From Enoplolaimus lenunculus (lineage: Eukaryota > Nematoda > Enoplea > Enoplida > Thoracostomopsidae): a DNA stretch of 64,000 nt. The notes under the pieces are model-generated. The model searched no databases. It was not told where the DNA came from and saw only the letters and a list, made by a program, of their open reading frames with translations. The DNA lies in assembly GCA_030248215.1 (NCBI GenBank), contig JASANG010001402.1:388501-452500 (forward strand), read 5' to 3'. Made by a program: the position numbers and the translations under genes. How positions within the stretch are numbered: the first letter of the stretch is position 1; each line of letters opens with the position of its first letter. This document shows positions 1 to 13,052 of this stretch, one piece after another.

Positions 1-237
1 ATTAACTACAGTCACTAGCAATTTCTCGCACTGCTTTACACCTCAAATTCATATACACAAAATTTCTTTACAAAAATTGCAGCAGCAAGCAATATCTGCA
101 GTTTAAAATTTAACGACCGTTTTTCAACCTCAAATTTACCCGAACCTCCAAAATATACTTCACTAACAATTTGCAATTGTTGCAAATTGCACTTGTATAT
201 GTAATTCTGAAAACAGAGCAACCACAATTTGACATAC

Positions 238-3200
238 CAACAAAAAATCACGAACAAAATGTGTTGCGCGTTTTGAATTTGGTGACGGGACTTCGTACAG
301 GGGGCACAGCTGTCCTGTGCAAAATATCGTTGGCACTTGTCGTATAGAATATCCGCTAGCACTCGACCGTATCACAAGGAAATCTGTCGCCGGACACACG
401 TGTTGATAAACAGGAACACGATACAAGTTGTTTTCTAGCGCCTCAAATGAAAGCAATTTAAATACTTAAATGCTACAATCAAAACCATAGCAGGGCGATT
501 GTCGGCCTATGCTGGTATTGCAAGTATTCAACCACTTTAGTCAGTTTTCAAAATTTACAAAAATACTTTCCAATAACAATATACTGAATTCATACGAAAA
601 GCTTGCAGTTGTCGCAAACATTTCCACTCTGACAAGTTGTTACACACAGTTCGACCACTGCGAACCAGAAAAACATACCCTAACTTTATAGAAACACAAA
701 CTGATCACCAACATGGCTAATCATAATAAACTCTAATGAAGCCTCTGCTGCAATGATCGAGCTAGCGCAGTTCATTCGGTCCATTTTTTTGAAAAATGTG
801 TTAAACTTGTGGTATTGTTTATTCCGCACCCACTACGCAAATCAGCTTCCAAAACACACGAAAGGGCATGGACCGACCGAGTGAGCAATTGCTTCAATAG
901 CTGATATTATCACATCCCAGACTTTCAGGTCCACACAGTGACTACCTGTAAGGCTTCGCCCTGCTGCAAACTGCCAAGGAACGGCGGTGAATGAGTGAAC
1001 GCAGTTTCGCCAAAATCAAATTTCGGCTCCGTAATATCCTTACCCGTAGGCTGAAAACAACTTAAATTAATATCAAAAATTAAATAAAGAATATGCTCCA
1101 AAACCTCGATAACGCACGTGTGGCCGCGGCGATCTCGTCGTGCACATTCCGTCAATTTCGTGTTTAGATGTTTTTAAAAAACTTGTATTCTCAAATGCGC
1201 ACTGCACCTATCTCAGTTGAAGACAGGTCTTGTAACTTTAGGATTATTGAATGGCGAAATACTAAACTAAGCGCATTAGTAGCATTAGAGTCGTACCAGT
1301 TATCGATACGTTTTACACTGACGAACTCCTGTAATTGCGAATCTTAAAATTGGCACAAAAGTATGTCTTTTGAGGATATGGGTCCTACTAACAGTTTCGT
1401 GGCATTATAAGTGTTGTGTCGATGCCAGTGTCATACTTAAAACCAACTATTATCCCGAACGCCCATAAAAATTGCTACGACCTTCAGCTACTGAACTTAA
1501 CACATTATCTCAAAGCTAAAGCACTCTTACCCTTTTGTAATAATTTTTAATCTTCGAAGCCATGCCAACATGGCCAAGCAGAGGCGGATGCTCTTCAGAA
1601 TACTCGCACAAAATCAACCTCCCATCGCGTGCGCTTAGGTCTTCTGGTGTTCGCATAAAGAATAACTCGCCGCCACCCAAGTCTTTTCGTTCTTTGTCAC
1701 GAGCCTACAACAGCAAAAACAACAATGTTTGAAATAGCACCACTCAAAGATTAAAAATTGCACTAAAATTTGACTATTTAAATTAAAATTCATTTTACTT
1801 AATTCGCTACAATTTACGGTTATGTGCGTACACGTATGTACCAGCGATGGGCGGTCTCGGTTAAAAAAGCGAGACCGAGACCGAGACCCAACCTACCGAG
1901 AATAAAAGTTCTCCAGTCAATTCAGTTTGCCCAGGACCAAAAACAACATTATAGCTTTGAATTAGGGTTGCACTGAGGTGGTTTTGAGACAGTGGGATTT
2001 GTCCCGAGTCTGTTCGAAGGGTATGGGGACAGTAGCCAAGTGCAAAATAAAGAATAAAGCAAAAAATAATGTTTGGCGGCGATTTATTAGTTTACTAAGA
2101 TATTCGAAACTTTTGTTGAAAAAATCTTACTTGTATTTTCGGTAACGGTTAAAAACTGGCCGAGGGATCCATGATCTCAAAATGGGGAGGGGGGCAAAAT
2201 TTCACAGGTAATAAAATTACTTTTGACTCACACATAAACCACGAACTATTGTCACAAAATTGCTAAGTATATAATTTTTGTCGAGATGCTGTTGGGGGGC
2301 ACGGCCGGGGTGGCCCCCCGTGGATCCGCCATTGCCACCAAGCAGCTGCTGTGAAACAATTTATCTTTAGCTTGGGTATAAACTGCTAATAGTATCATGT
2401 GCGTCGTTAAGATTTTGGAAAGGGGGTCACGTTCTATAAAAATTTCGAAAAGTTTTTCTCGTGTTACCATTTACCAACTAAAAATTCTCAAAACCAACAT
2501 AACAAAAATCCCAAAAAGTCCCTGGAAAGGGATTGGCGGTCTCGGTGTCCGTCTCGCTCTCGGCAAGTCTCAGGCTTTGGCTGGTCTCGGTCTCACTTTT
2601 TTCAGTCTCGTTGGTTTGCCAACCGAGACCAAAGAGGTGAAAAAGCGATAAGCAATGACAAAAATGTTTCTTGGATCGCAGCTTTGGTCCGGAAGTACTT
2701 GCACATTTCGCCCACCAATACAGATAACAAACGATTGTGGAGCACCGCTACCTGGTTATACAGCGATTTGAGAGCAGAATAACCCCCTAGGTTACCCCAA
2801 ATTCTACTTTTTGAAAGAAAACCCAAAACACTTTGATTTTATTGCGACAAAGCACAAATAGTTGCATTTTCGCGTTTAAAACATTTAAGGCGTGTAAAAA
2901 ATTATGGGTCATCATCCGCATTTATAACGTCAAATCTATGTTAACAAATTCTTTGCTCGGGACCAAAATCAGGACTATAGCTCGAAGGGTATGGGGAAAG
3001 TAGCCAAGTGAAAAATAAAGTAAAAAAATAAAGTTTGGCGGCGATTTATTAGTTTAATTGTATGAAACGGCAATTCAGAGCAGAGAAATAATGTTGAAAA
3101 CTTTGTTAAAAACCTTACTTCCATTTTCTAGAACGGTTAAAAATAGACAGAGACCTAAACAAGAATCTCGGTCTCGATAGGTTGGGCCTCGGTCTCGCTT

Positions 3201-6200
3201 TTTTGACTGAGACCGCTCACCCCTGCCCCTGGCTACGCACTTGACTCATATCCACAAACCGAATGTTACGTTCAGAAACGATTCCAGCACCCACCCCCAT
3301 TCACAAAAATGCGTTCACGTAACCAGCACAGTAGACTGCACCCGAGCCTTAAGCCAAACCACTACTCCAACAAAATACTTGTACTACAACTACAACAACC
3401 CAATCTGAAACCATTCAAAATACCGTACACTTTCTTTCGCCGCAATATTCTCCGTAAGCGACGACATGGAATGGAACGGCTGTTCGGGTGCAAAGCGTTT
3501 GACGGCCGAATAATGAACTGCGGCGAACGGACCACGTTTAGGCGGTCCCAATACAGGGCGATGGAACTGCCGTAGAGCGGCCGGTTTCAGGTACGTCGGG
3601 AAAAATAGTGGATAAATGTTTGAGGCCGGTGTAGAATGCTGAAACGAGCAAAAAATGTATTTCAGGTCAACCTATTAAGTAAATATTAAAGATTCTTAAT
3701 ATAACATTGAGAAAGAAAACAACGTAAATTCGGTATATTCATTTATTTATCACGAAATATACCAGGGTGCAACCGCAATTCCGATTCCGATTAGAATTCC
3801 GTTTTCAGTTTCGCAACCTGAGACTTTTCAAAAGCTGAGACAGAGACTGAGACTTGGGCTGAGACTACGCGAGTCTCAGGAATTTTCGAGACTTCAGATT
3901 GAGACTGACATTGAAACTTCCGTCATATAAAGTAGTGAATTACGGCTTTACTACAACTTCTCACGCTGTAAAAATGAAAAACTGTTTCAGTGTACCATAA
4001 CTCGTTGGTTAAGGCATTCAAATCATGCTAAAAGTAATCTTAGTTTTTCATAATTTTAATGTCACCCAGCGTTGTCCGGCGCCATAAATCACCGTACGCA
4101 AATTGCCATACGGAACCGCAACTAATTTATTAATATTTTTTGACTTGTGGGGCCACAAGTAGGGCGAACCAATATAACTCACTTGTAGATACCCTCCACG
4201 GATAGCTGCAAGACTTGCTGAACTTCGCGGAAGGTAATATTCATCGTTCGATAAATTGAATGGGTCTTTCGTTGCGACATCGCCGTCTGCAAAGCAGTTA
4301 TTCAAATTAGGAGCCGGCAATCTCAAAATATGTCTAACAGTGATATATGTATTCAAATTAGGAGCCGGCAATCTCAAAATATGTCTAACAGTGATATATG
4401 ATACAGTAATTCAGGATACCGTGAATAAAATTCTAAAACAACTTTCTTCTCTCTTCTGTCAAAAGGCTCAGATTCTCTCTCAAACTTTAACGTTTTAGTG
4501 TTAATCGCTCAAATCCTTCGCCACTCCAAAATCATACTGAACCCTTCTGCAAATATTCAAAATTGGAAAACGTTTACATTAACATCATGACTCACCTTGA
4601 GCATCTTTATCATCAGCGTCATCAAAACGACGCCGTCCACTGCCAGACCCACTTCCACCGCCTGTAAAGCGACCAGCAATCATCTGAGACTTCTTTGTAA
4701 ACTGATTATCCTAAAACCAAGTTCCAAAATGGTATGTCCTGCGCGAGCAAACAGCGTATTTCAGCCTAAACCCAAAAATTTTAAAACAATAAAGGTCTCT
4801 TATACAAATTTCTCAAATAAAACAACTGGTTTCTATGATCCTTTTCGAAAGAAAGTAGTTAAATACAAAAATATGTATAACAATAGCTCGTGCCTCACCA
4901 CCGAAATGTTTTTCTTACTAAGCCAGTGGTTTCGACTTACTTTTCTCGACCCACCGTCTGTTCCAGCTTTGGCAGGTGAATCTTCCGTTTCGGCACCAGG
5001 CTCACCTTCTCCTACAATGCCACTTTCCGCAACAGGTTTATCTTCAGGCAACGTTAATATAACGTCTTCATCCGTGAGATCAAATGTTAAAATTGCCGGT
5101 TCAGGCAAAACGTCCATAGCCTAAAAACAATGTATGTATACTATACAGTTGTTAACGCAATTAATGCTAATTTTCAAGAAAAAATACGTAAACAAAAATA
5201 TAAGACCCATGTTTTGAACCTCGAACGAAAAATGTGTCTTTTATCTGAATACAGTATCAGGAGAATAGAAATACAAGGTGCAATCTTTAATGTAATTTAT
5301 TTCGACGAAGAGAGGAAATAGTAAAGGCACCATCTGGCGATCCTACCAGAAAAAACTTACAATGTATCGGCCTGTATAACTTAGTATCACAATAACAACA
5401 ACCACAACAACAACAACAACAACAACGATAAAAATAATATAATTCCGAGCACATTACCAATAAGTATATTTTGTGTGAAAGTATACCACATTATACATAT
5501 CAAACCCTAGTATAAAGCAACAGGTTGGTTTTAAACTATCCCCAAAATCGCACGTAAATACACTACACTGACACAAGGCACAAACCAATCTATCTCGGCT
5601 AACAAACTTCAGGCAGCTTTACCTCCGGATCCCAAATAATCTCATCTTCCCACCGTCGCGATACAAAATCAATATTTTCCGGTGGGAAAACACAAAACGC
5701 CGGCGTAGGTTCGCCTCCTGTTTCTGAGCCGGCGCTGACTTCGAACGCCGCAGCATTAAACCCGGAAGTTCCCGCACACGAACTAGACGGCTGCATTGAA
5801 TTTGCAGCACTGCTGCTGCTGCTACCACCAAGCAACTGACTAAAACCGCCGCTTTTCACTGAAATTTGAACAATGTCAAGATTGAAAAACATTCAACCAC
5901 AATGGAATAAAATTGCCAGAAATAAACACAGAAATTCACTAAACCCCAGCTCTTCGGTCGCAAGATACATAATTGGCCATGTTAATTATAAAGGCCAGCT
6001 AACTAAATCTAAGACTAAACCTAAGCCTAAGCCTAAACCTACGGCTGAACGTAAGCTTAAATATAAACCTAATTTTAATCCCAACCCTAAGCCTCCCAGT
6101 CTCTAGGACTAGTCTTCAAATATCCCAAAGACAGGCGCCTATAGTTAATATTGGCCAGTAATTAAATACAATAAAAATTGCAATCAACGTAATGCCAAAT

Positions 6201-9200
6201 TAAATACAAACTCTCAATCACCAATTCGAGTTAATCTAGATAATGAAGCGTCAGCTCAGACTTTCAGATCTTTGTGCAGCGATAGCTTATTGGAAATCTA
6301 TCCAAAAAATAACTGGTCCCCAAATACAAAATTCCCAAATTTTTATCAACCCCTCAATCAAAATCGGAACTTATTTCGAACCGTAACGCTAACCAAAGCC
6401 AAAATTTTCATTGCATTCTGTCTTGCGAACAGCTAATAACCATCCAATTCCAGCCATAATGCCAGTAAAAAATTCGGAAACTTTTCATGCTATTCCAAAA
6501 ACTACAACTTGGCTCGTTACACAGAAGTGCGCAGTAGTTTTAGGAGTCAAAACCCCTATTAAAATTTTTATTAAGGAATTTTTAGATCCTTTTTCAGTTT
6601 GTAACACAATACAAGTCAAATCGAAATTTTCATACAAAGTAACCTCTCTTTACAAAATCCTGGTATAGCGGCACAATTTAACTACTTACACATAGTCATG
6701 AATTGTTGATAGGTCCTCGTTTGTTGAGTTGGAATCCATCCGCAGATAGGTTGCTTACCAGCAGCCAAGCGTGACAACATTTCATCGCGATACTCGTCGC
6801 CGTCGTAAATAATATCGTCTTCCCAGCGAATCTAATATAATTTATGGATTACATAGCCAAGAAAACAACTGTTGACAATGATCGATTCTTGTTCTGGAAT
6901 TCAAATACGCCCAAAAACAAGCTTCTTCCAATGAAAACCTGCGAATCTTGAAGTTAAAATAATGTGACCAAAGCAAATTATTACTGCTACAATGCATAGA
7001 AAGATGGTTAAACTAACCTGATTAAAAAGTAAGTAGCATTGCTCTGGATCAACTGCTGGTTTCAACGCCGCAAGTTCTTTAGCTTCGGCTGTCCTGGTAG
7101 TTTCCTAAAAAACGCCAATATTTTATAACCAAACCGATCAAAGTTAAGCTAAGCAAAAATTTCAACAAGGTTTTAATTTAGTCACTATAACTTCCACTAC
7201 AATCAGGGCGATATTTACCCGAACAAAAATTTACTCATCTCAAACAATAATTCTTTCCTATCAATTATTTAATACGTCGCTAACAAAAAGTGTGATAATC
7301 TTCTGAAAAAGGATGTAAATTTTGTATTCTCAGATAAAGCTGTGCTTTCAAAACTTTACATTTTCGTCATTTAATTGTTCGCCCTGCTTACAACAGGTAA
7401 TTTCCCTAAGTCTTTCTCAAAAATTTCAATCAAGGAATGAAAGATATCGAATGCCAAAACCTATTTTCTAGTTAAGTACTTACATCTTTCAATTTGAACC
7501 CAAGCGCACCAGCGTAACCACCGTTTGCTTCGATTTCAGTCGGCGACGAAGGCACACCGTACAAATCGTACCAGTACGAGGCGGGTCCAAACCGCCATGC
7601 TGCAATTGCTGCACGCCTCTCAGCTGTGGTCTGTTGGGCGGATGCAGCATAGCTACGGCTTCGTGAATTCGCCCATCCTTCAGGATTTGGAGTCGTAGAT
7701 ATTCCTGCATTTGGACCTGATGCCGACAATGCCCGGTTCCTTGCTTCACGCCGTATCCGTTCACTTCGTTCTGCGATAGTTTCCGGTCGAAGTTGTAAAA
7801 TCTACAAATATTTATAGGCACATATCAGCCATACTTTAAAAACTAACAATGAACAAACCGACTTTTCAAATTTCAACAACCATTTAACTCTATAAAATTT
7901 GGGATCGCCCCCAAGAGAGGAAGGGCAGTCAACTCCATTTTATTTATAGCATGAAAATAATAGTTCGGTCAGCCGTAAAAATGCTTAGAGCGAGCGATGG
8001 CAATACCACATACCACCTACTGTTAACCGGGGACCCCATCATCATCTGAATACCAAGTAAACTCAGGTGCAAACTTAGACTTCTGATTCCAAAAATAGCG
8101 ATCAATCTACATATACCTAATCTCAATATTTCAATCGACTATACAAAAACCTACCCCCGGTTCTCAGAGAAAACTTACAATAATGATTATGCCAAACAAT
8201 CAACAAAGGTATTACCCATAAACCCCAATGAACACAAATTCCTTACCTCTTCATCGATTTCACATTCCTCCATTGATGGTGGCGCTAATTTCTCGAAATC
8301 CAGCCGAAAATCATCGCTTTCCATTATTGTTTGAATAGCATCAACAGCTGCTAAAACGAAAATACAACGCAATGCACAAAGGTTAAAATTAAAAATACCA
8401 TTACAACAAAACCCACAAACGAATAAAATGTCACATAGCTATATACCAAACAAATAATTGCGAAAGATGTATTGCACACTCATCAAAAGTGAACCGACTG
8501 AAATAAAAACTAGTCAACGCAGTAGCCATATTATTTGAACACAAACATGCGCAAGACGTATCTCGAACGTTATCGCCGAAACGTAAACAGCTTGTAGCTC
8601 CACAAATGTTATCATCTAACCTAACAAGGCACAGTTTCAACAAGCCCGATTATCAGTATTTTACAACAATCTATTCACAACGCACCAAGCTCAATAACCT
8701 AAATGCCTTCCGCCCAATTACAAAACTTCAGAATCTTTACCGTTTGTTTCAGCTTCAGAAACAGGGGGTCTTTTCGACCCAAAATTCAGCTCCTTGGATC
8801 GTTCGTGCAAAGCTTCGATTTCAGTCCCTTGAACTTCTACCGCACCGCCATCCCCGGGACCTACTTCTCCTGTTTCTTGTTTACCACCAACAAGATTACT
8901 GCCCTCATCAAGTGGCTCTATTCCCATATCACTAACAAATGGTTTCACTTCTTGCCCATTTTCACCGTTGTCCGTAACTTCTGCAATGTTAAATTTTCCT
9001 TCGTTCTTTACACCGTCCTGCCTAGAATTACTCTGCAGCTCAACAGCTTTTTCGCTAACATCACGATTATCCAATAATTCAATGTTTGACTTCTCTATTG
9101 GTTGTTCCGAGACAACACTAGCTTGCGACTTTTGCTCTTCGTTCTGCTGTGTTTGGTGCTCTTCCTTTGCTTGTTGTTTTTCTTGTTCCTTTTGTTGTTG

Positions 9201-12200
9201 TTGCTGCTGCTGTTGTCGTTGCTTTTCTTGCATTTTCTTAAGTCGAGCTGAATGAGCACTGCGCCATATCTGCGGCTCGCTGTTCGATTTCAATGCACCA
9301 AACAGCCGATTAAATCGAAGTACCTAAAAATAAAAAAATAATTAAATATTTTAAAATCGGCAAATTGGCTATAAATCTTAAAGTTCCGAAAAACTAAGCC
9401 GATCAATTTTTCTTTTTCCTGTGCCTTTTGTATGTCTTTATGATCATTTTATTTTACATACTTACTCTTACTTTTATACAGTAACAGCTTTTGCTTACAG
9501 TCATACATTCCAATTTACCTTTCCTTTCTTGAATTCCGGAAAGAAACATCTAACATCCATATCTCGATACTGGTCTGGAAGTATGTTTGCCAGCGGATTA
9601 TGACTTTCGGTATCACATTTTTTACCCGATGCGCCATACCCGGTTGAATCTTGTGCTCCGCTATATGGCGGATAACTGCTATCTCGCATCTGAAACATAA
9701 AGCTAAGAAATATGTCAACCCCTAGGCATTTCCTCGGTTGTGGCAAAATAGCACCTACCATTAAACTATTTATTGTTTGTGGGTCTCGCTACTGGGTATG
9801 GTTGTTTTTGACAATGTGCTTTGTTGTAAGAACACCTAAACACTCTCACTGGCTAGTGGATCTGACGCTTAATTAAAAATTCTGCAACCCTCATACTCCG
9901 AAAGCTCCTCCCGGTTGCGAACCGGGGGCCAACCGGCTGATATCCCACTCCACCGTGACCCAGGGAATGCCCAGTATTTCTGAGCTAAATTACGTAGACC
10001 GTGAGTGATTAAACGATTAGTTGCGAATTTTACTTGCAAAATTATGCAATAGGCCACAGTAATTAAGTACACCAGGACGAAATAAGTAACACCAAAACCA
10101 TAACTAGTACAAGTTGTTAAGCAGAGTATTATAAAGTTAAGCGTAAGTTGCTAGGCAAAGAATTATGAAGTTATTGAGCGAACCTTAGAGTTTCGCGAAG
10201 CGTTTTATATTTTGTGCTGGGGGTCGAAAGTTGGATGTCCGCCCGTCCGTCCGTCCGTCTTTCCGAAAAGTATCTTAGGAACCTCAGAACCGATTTGGAT
10301 AAACTTTTTGTGTTTGAATGCCTGGCATCCTGGGGTGGTAACCGCGCACTGGTGTTTTATAATGTTACGCTGTTTATTAGCTACACGCTAATTTGCATAA
10401 TTGGTTTAAGCCTAAATTGTTTGCAAACCTCCAAAACCGATAAATGAATAGTTATCTAGTAACTAATTTGCATATTAGCATAATTGATAAGCCTAAATTA
10501 GGACTTTTTGTAATATGCACTACGTACTAAAGTTACTGACGGGTTTTTGGGTGCGCGAAATCTGAATAAATTGTTTACAAACCTCCAAAACCGATAATAA
10601 ATTGTTAGCTAATAAGTAGTTTGTATTTGCATATTAGCTTAATTTGCTAAGTGTGTTCGAGCTTTGCTCAATACATGTAGTCCCACTACTACTGGTTATA
10701 ATGCTAATTCATTCACTCATGTAATTAACATCCGGCACCGGCATATTTTCCCGTGCTCTGCTTCGCATTTTCTAGCATTTGGTCTCACTCACCGTAGCCT
10801 ATACCCAAACTAAAACAAACAAAACACATCTACCCTACATCCACCAACATACCGCTCCTTGCAAATCTGACTTATTGCTCGCGTTTTCACTATAATACTC
10901 AGCTTCAGCTTGACGGATCTCGTCCAACAAATACACGATATCCTCGCCATGATAATCACTACTTGTTGTATTGTCACTCGGACCATTCCCATTCTCATCA
11001 ATCATTTCTGTGTCCACCTGTAGGGCTGCACCTAACATCTCTTGTTCAAGTTCGTTGAGGTCGATGCTCGATTCCGACCCAGCGGAAGTTGAGTCTTCCG
11101 GATCAGACCCTAATGACGAGCCGTGATCACTAGTCCAAGCACCACTACGACGCACTGGAGCGATCACCGCTGGAGGTGGCGAGTTAAAATTGGCTCCTAA
11201 AACAAAACCCGAATTGACGCATGAGCGGCATAACAAATATTTTTAAACATTGCGACCGCCCCACTCACCAACTATAACTCCCCTGTTGCACGGTCCATCG
11301 ATTGAAACGGTTTAGCATCAACTATTTAGCCCACGTATAGAAGAGGGTCGGATCGTTTTCCGGAGGGGCTATAATAGAGTCCGTTTAAGCTTTAGACTAA
11401 TCTTTTTGCTTAGGCTGATGCTTAGGCTTAGGAATACCATACGCTTAGGCTTAGGCGTAGGAATATGCTTATACTACTGTTCCGGCCCTGTTCTATACAT
11501 GGTCCAACTAGTTTGTCTTTGATACATGGGGCGTTTTTGCGTCCGACCCGATCAACTTTTCCCACAGTATGGCAATGTATATATCGCATTCAGAACACAC
11601 CTATCCTCCTAGCAACCAACTAGTTCCAAACTGGATCTTAAATTCCATGAGATCCATCTAAATAGAAATAGGTGCTACACATACTTAAAAATTAATACCA
11701 ACCCGTTTGAAAAACTCGCTTACCTCGATGTTCATCAGTTTCATCATCATCAAGTATCGTTTGTGTAATATCAAACATTTCGTTACTGTTTGAATTTTCT
11801 GTAAATAAATAAATAAATAAATAATGGTTGAGACTTGAGACAAACATTACGAACAGAAACATATAATTCTTCTACTCCTACCAATAATACAACGTAAATA
11901 TTAACACTGTAGAAAAAGTTTCTCAGCTGTTACAGTGTTAATTCCTGGACAACACTCAGATAACAAAATGACAAACTCAGCTACGTAACCAGAAATTTGA
12001 GAGACAAGTTTCAATTGTTGCTTACGATATCGGCCTTCAAACACTATTGCGGCGATTATCCTCTTGACCTGGTCGGGTATTTAGAAACATTTTAATACAG
12101 ATTTCGCATACCAACCGACGTAATCAAACTATGCCGCAATACCCTTGAATATTATAACTCACATCTGCTGAACAATATATATTAACAAGACTTTCGGAAT

Positions 12201-12809
12201 AACATCAAAGTTACTCTGAGATTTCACCTCAAGTTTGATAGCCATCACAACTACAGTCGACACCGCCAGGGTGGCAACAAAAGGTTCGGATCGGATTCGG
12301 CAAAATTTGAGGTTCAGATTCGGATTCGGTTGTGGAAAAGCCGAACCAACAAAATTCGGCAATATGTTTTTCATTTTAAGCAATAAAATTTTTAAATACC
12401 TTGCTATAAAAATCAATATTTTTTTATTTCAGGTGAGAAATCTCAGAACCGACGTCGGGCCGAAATATATCAACGTATTAAAAGTTATACGGCTGGCATT
12501 GTGTTGATATTCTGAAACAAATTATAGATATATCTGAAAATTGCAACATGCAGGATTCGGAAAATTAGCACTGGATTAGGATTCGGTCAAATCGTGGATC
12601 CGATGCCACCCTGGAAACCCCCACCAAATATTACCTTCTACAGCGTCAGCGACCAGCCCAACCGTATCCAAACCAACGGGCGACGCGGCCGCCGTGGGCG
12701 TTGATATCAACTGCACCGATGAGCACTCACTTCCAGCTTCATTCTCATCGTTTTCGCCATGACTTCCATCCGCGCCAGACACATCACTATCAACTGCTCC
12801 GGAATCCAT
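238..12809 (-). CDS. TAF1: TFIID subunit 1, N-terminal half (3' part outside window)
   Basis: Exons in transcript order: 12809-12635, 11798-11724, 11196-10853, 9689-9519, 9323-8741, 8350-8247, 7801-7484, 7104-7018, 6831-6690, 5858-5623, 5120-4941, 4710-4596, 4286-4183, 3638-3429, 1704-1531, 1050-946, 441-238. All introns are GT-AG and every junction keeps frame, giving 1109 codons. TAF1 is the nuclear TFIID scaffold that binds TBP, TAF7 and promoter DNA. Landmarks shared with human TAF1: [17 protein letters not shown] (about 239-255), VLRFNRLFG (256-264), [16 protein letters not shown] (553-568), [11 protein letters not shown] (622-632), [10 protein letters not shown] (734-743), [12 protein letters not shown] (about 850), [17 protein letters not shown] (about 890), [25 protein letters not shown] and [12 protein letters not shown] near the end. 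The rest of the central domain, the zinc knuckle and the bromodomains would lie beyond the left edge. The first 200 residues are acidic, Ser-rich and poorly conserved, so the start is the least certain part. The GTACGG donor of exon 14 is weak, but its position matches human exactly in length. Confidence 0.96.
1842..3225. mobile_element. Long inverted-repeat element (GGTCTCG ends) in TAF1 intron 14
   Basis: CAGCGATGGGCGGTCTCGG followed by AAAAAAGCGAGACCGAG is mirrored at the right by CTCGGTCTCGCTTTTTTG and GACCGCTCACCCCTG. The terminal repeats are about 60 bp. No clean duplication is found. The interior (with another GGTCTCGG block near 2540-2620 and the nested MITE at 2158) is non-coding. 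Confidence 0.7.
2158..2334 (+). mobile_element. hAT-like MITE (CAGTGGCGGATCC family), worn, in a TAF1 intron
   Basis: The body is the same as in the copies at 30167, 46265 and 57243, and the right end CGTGGATCCGCCATTG is intact. The left end is altered (GAGGGATCC) and no duplication is evident. It lies within the larger element 1842-3225 in TAF1 intron 14. Confidence 0.75.
3763..3905 (+). mobile_element. Fragment of a CAGGGTGCAAC-type element
   Basis: CAGGGTGCAACCGCAATTCCG at the left resembles the end of the element at 27000-27280. It is followed by GAGACT-rich sequence. The right end was not identified. It lies in TAF1 intron 13. Confidence 0.45.
4308..4404 (+). repeat. Tandem duplication in a TAF1 intron
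   Basis: A unit of about 49 bp with AGGAGCCGGCAATCTC and ATATGTCTAACAGTG occurs twice in a row with near identity. It lies just outside exon 13, in the intron towards exon 12. Confidence 0.85.
5393..5428 (+). repeat. CAA microsatellite in TAF1 intron 10
   Basis: A run of CAACAACAA, about 10 units. Confidence 0.85.
5974..6156 (-). mobile_element. TTAGGC-carrying MITE, divergent type, in a TAF1 intron
   Basis: GGCCATGTTAATTATAAAGG at the left is mirrored by ...CCTATAGTTAATATTGGCC at the right. The interior has CCTAAG/CCTAAA runs. The flanks give no clean duplication. The same left end is seen at 16548 (GGCCCATGTTAATTATAGG), so this is another subfamily. Confidence 0.65.
8741..9323 (-). CDS. 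TAF1: TAF1 exon 5 with glutamine-rich insertion
   Basis: This 583-nt exon opens with VLRFNRLFG, a conserved block just after the PEF motif of the previous exon, and PQIWRS follows. Human TAF1 continues here with a short Lys/Arg/Glu stretch. This gene instead has a long run rich in Gln, Glu and Lys, with eight consecutive Gln at about residues 292-299, then about 130 polar low-complexity residues. The CAG/CAA codons are mixed, as in a slippage-prone tract. The exon ends in phase 1 at AAACG|GTAAAG. It is probably a disordered linker and varies in length between species. Confidence 0.9.
9700..10840. other. TAF1 intron 3: repeat-like, no exon seen
   Basis: The intron has a CGTCCGTCCGTC run at 10242-10258 and two similar blocks containing TGCATATTAGCTTAAT and CCTCCAAAACCGATAA (near 10425 and 10580). 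No conserved coding sequence was found. Confidence 0.5.
11329..11506 (+). mobile_element. TTAGGC-carrying MITE, type B, in TAF1 intron 2
   Basis: The ends are GCCCACGTATAGAAGAGG and ...GGCCCTGTTCTATACATGGTCC, with loosely similar flanks ACTATTTA and ACTAGTTT (6 of 8). The interior has TTAGGC runs. It lies between TAF1 exons 2 and 3. Confidence 0.7.
12267..12613 (+). mobile_element. hAT-like MITE in TAF1 intron 1 (CAGGGTGGC ends)
   Basis: The left end CAGGGTGGCAAC and right end ...GATGCCACCCTG are inverted. The flanks GACACCGC and GAAACCCC match at 6 of 8 positions. The body is rich in GGATTCGG. Its right edge is only 21 bp from the exon 1 splice donor. A related unit lies at 30663-31127. Confidence 0.75.
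12635..12809 (-). CDS. TAF1: TAF1 first recognised coding exon
   Basis: The exon starts at ATG 12809 and encodes an acidic Ser/Asp/Glu-rich peptide ([15 protein letters not shown]...), ending in phase 1 at GTAGAAG|GTAATA. It joins exon 2 in frame. It was assigned to TAF1 because exons 1 to 5 splice in frame into the conserved part. I see no FLFGN-type TBP-mimicking (TAND) motif here, nor in a scan of the minus strand up to 16 kb, so either the N-terminus diverges or a further exon was missed. A hAT-like MITE ends only about 20 bp beyond the donor site. Confidence 0.7.
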
Positions 12810-13052
12810 TGAGAAAAACTAGATTTTTTACAAAGTCGTGTTTGATTACGTCATGGTATTTTACCTCACATTAGTTATTCGAATACATCATTAAAAAATA
12901 TAGTTTTAACTGGTCACTCCGGAAGACCTGCGAACACTTTAACCCTCATCTATAACTTCAGAACTATTTATTATGAGAAAGCTAAGCATTTTTTCAGAAC
13001 TATAGTGCTTCTGTGATTTTTGACTGCCACTGTTGAGAGGGTTAGTACTATG

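Noticed and set aside
4597-5124. Plus-strand coding frame of 175 codons
   Set aside because: It lies antisense to TAF1 exons 11 and 12, which are well supported by homology and splice sites.
9421-9760. Plus-strand short frames over TAF1 exon 4
   Set aside because: They are shadows of the conserved minus-strand exon.
10214-10447. Short plus-strand frame in TAF1 intron 3
   Set aside because: It overlaps a CGTC simple run and repeat-like DNA, and has no homology that I recognise.
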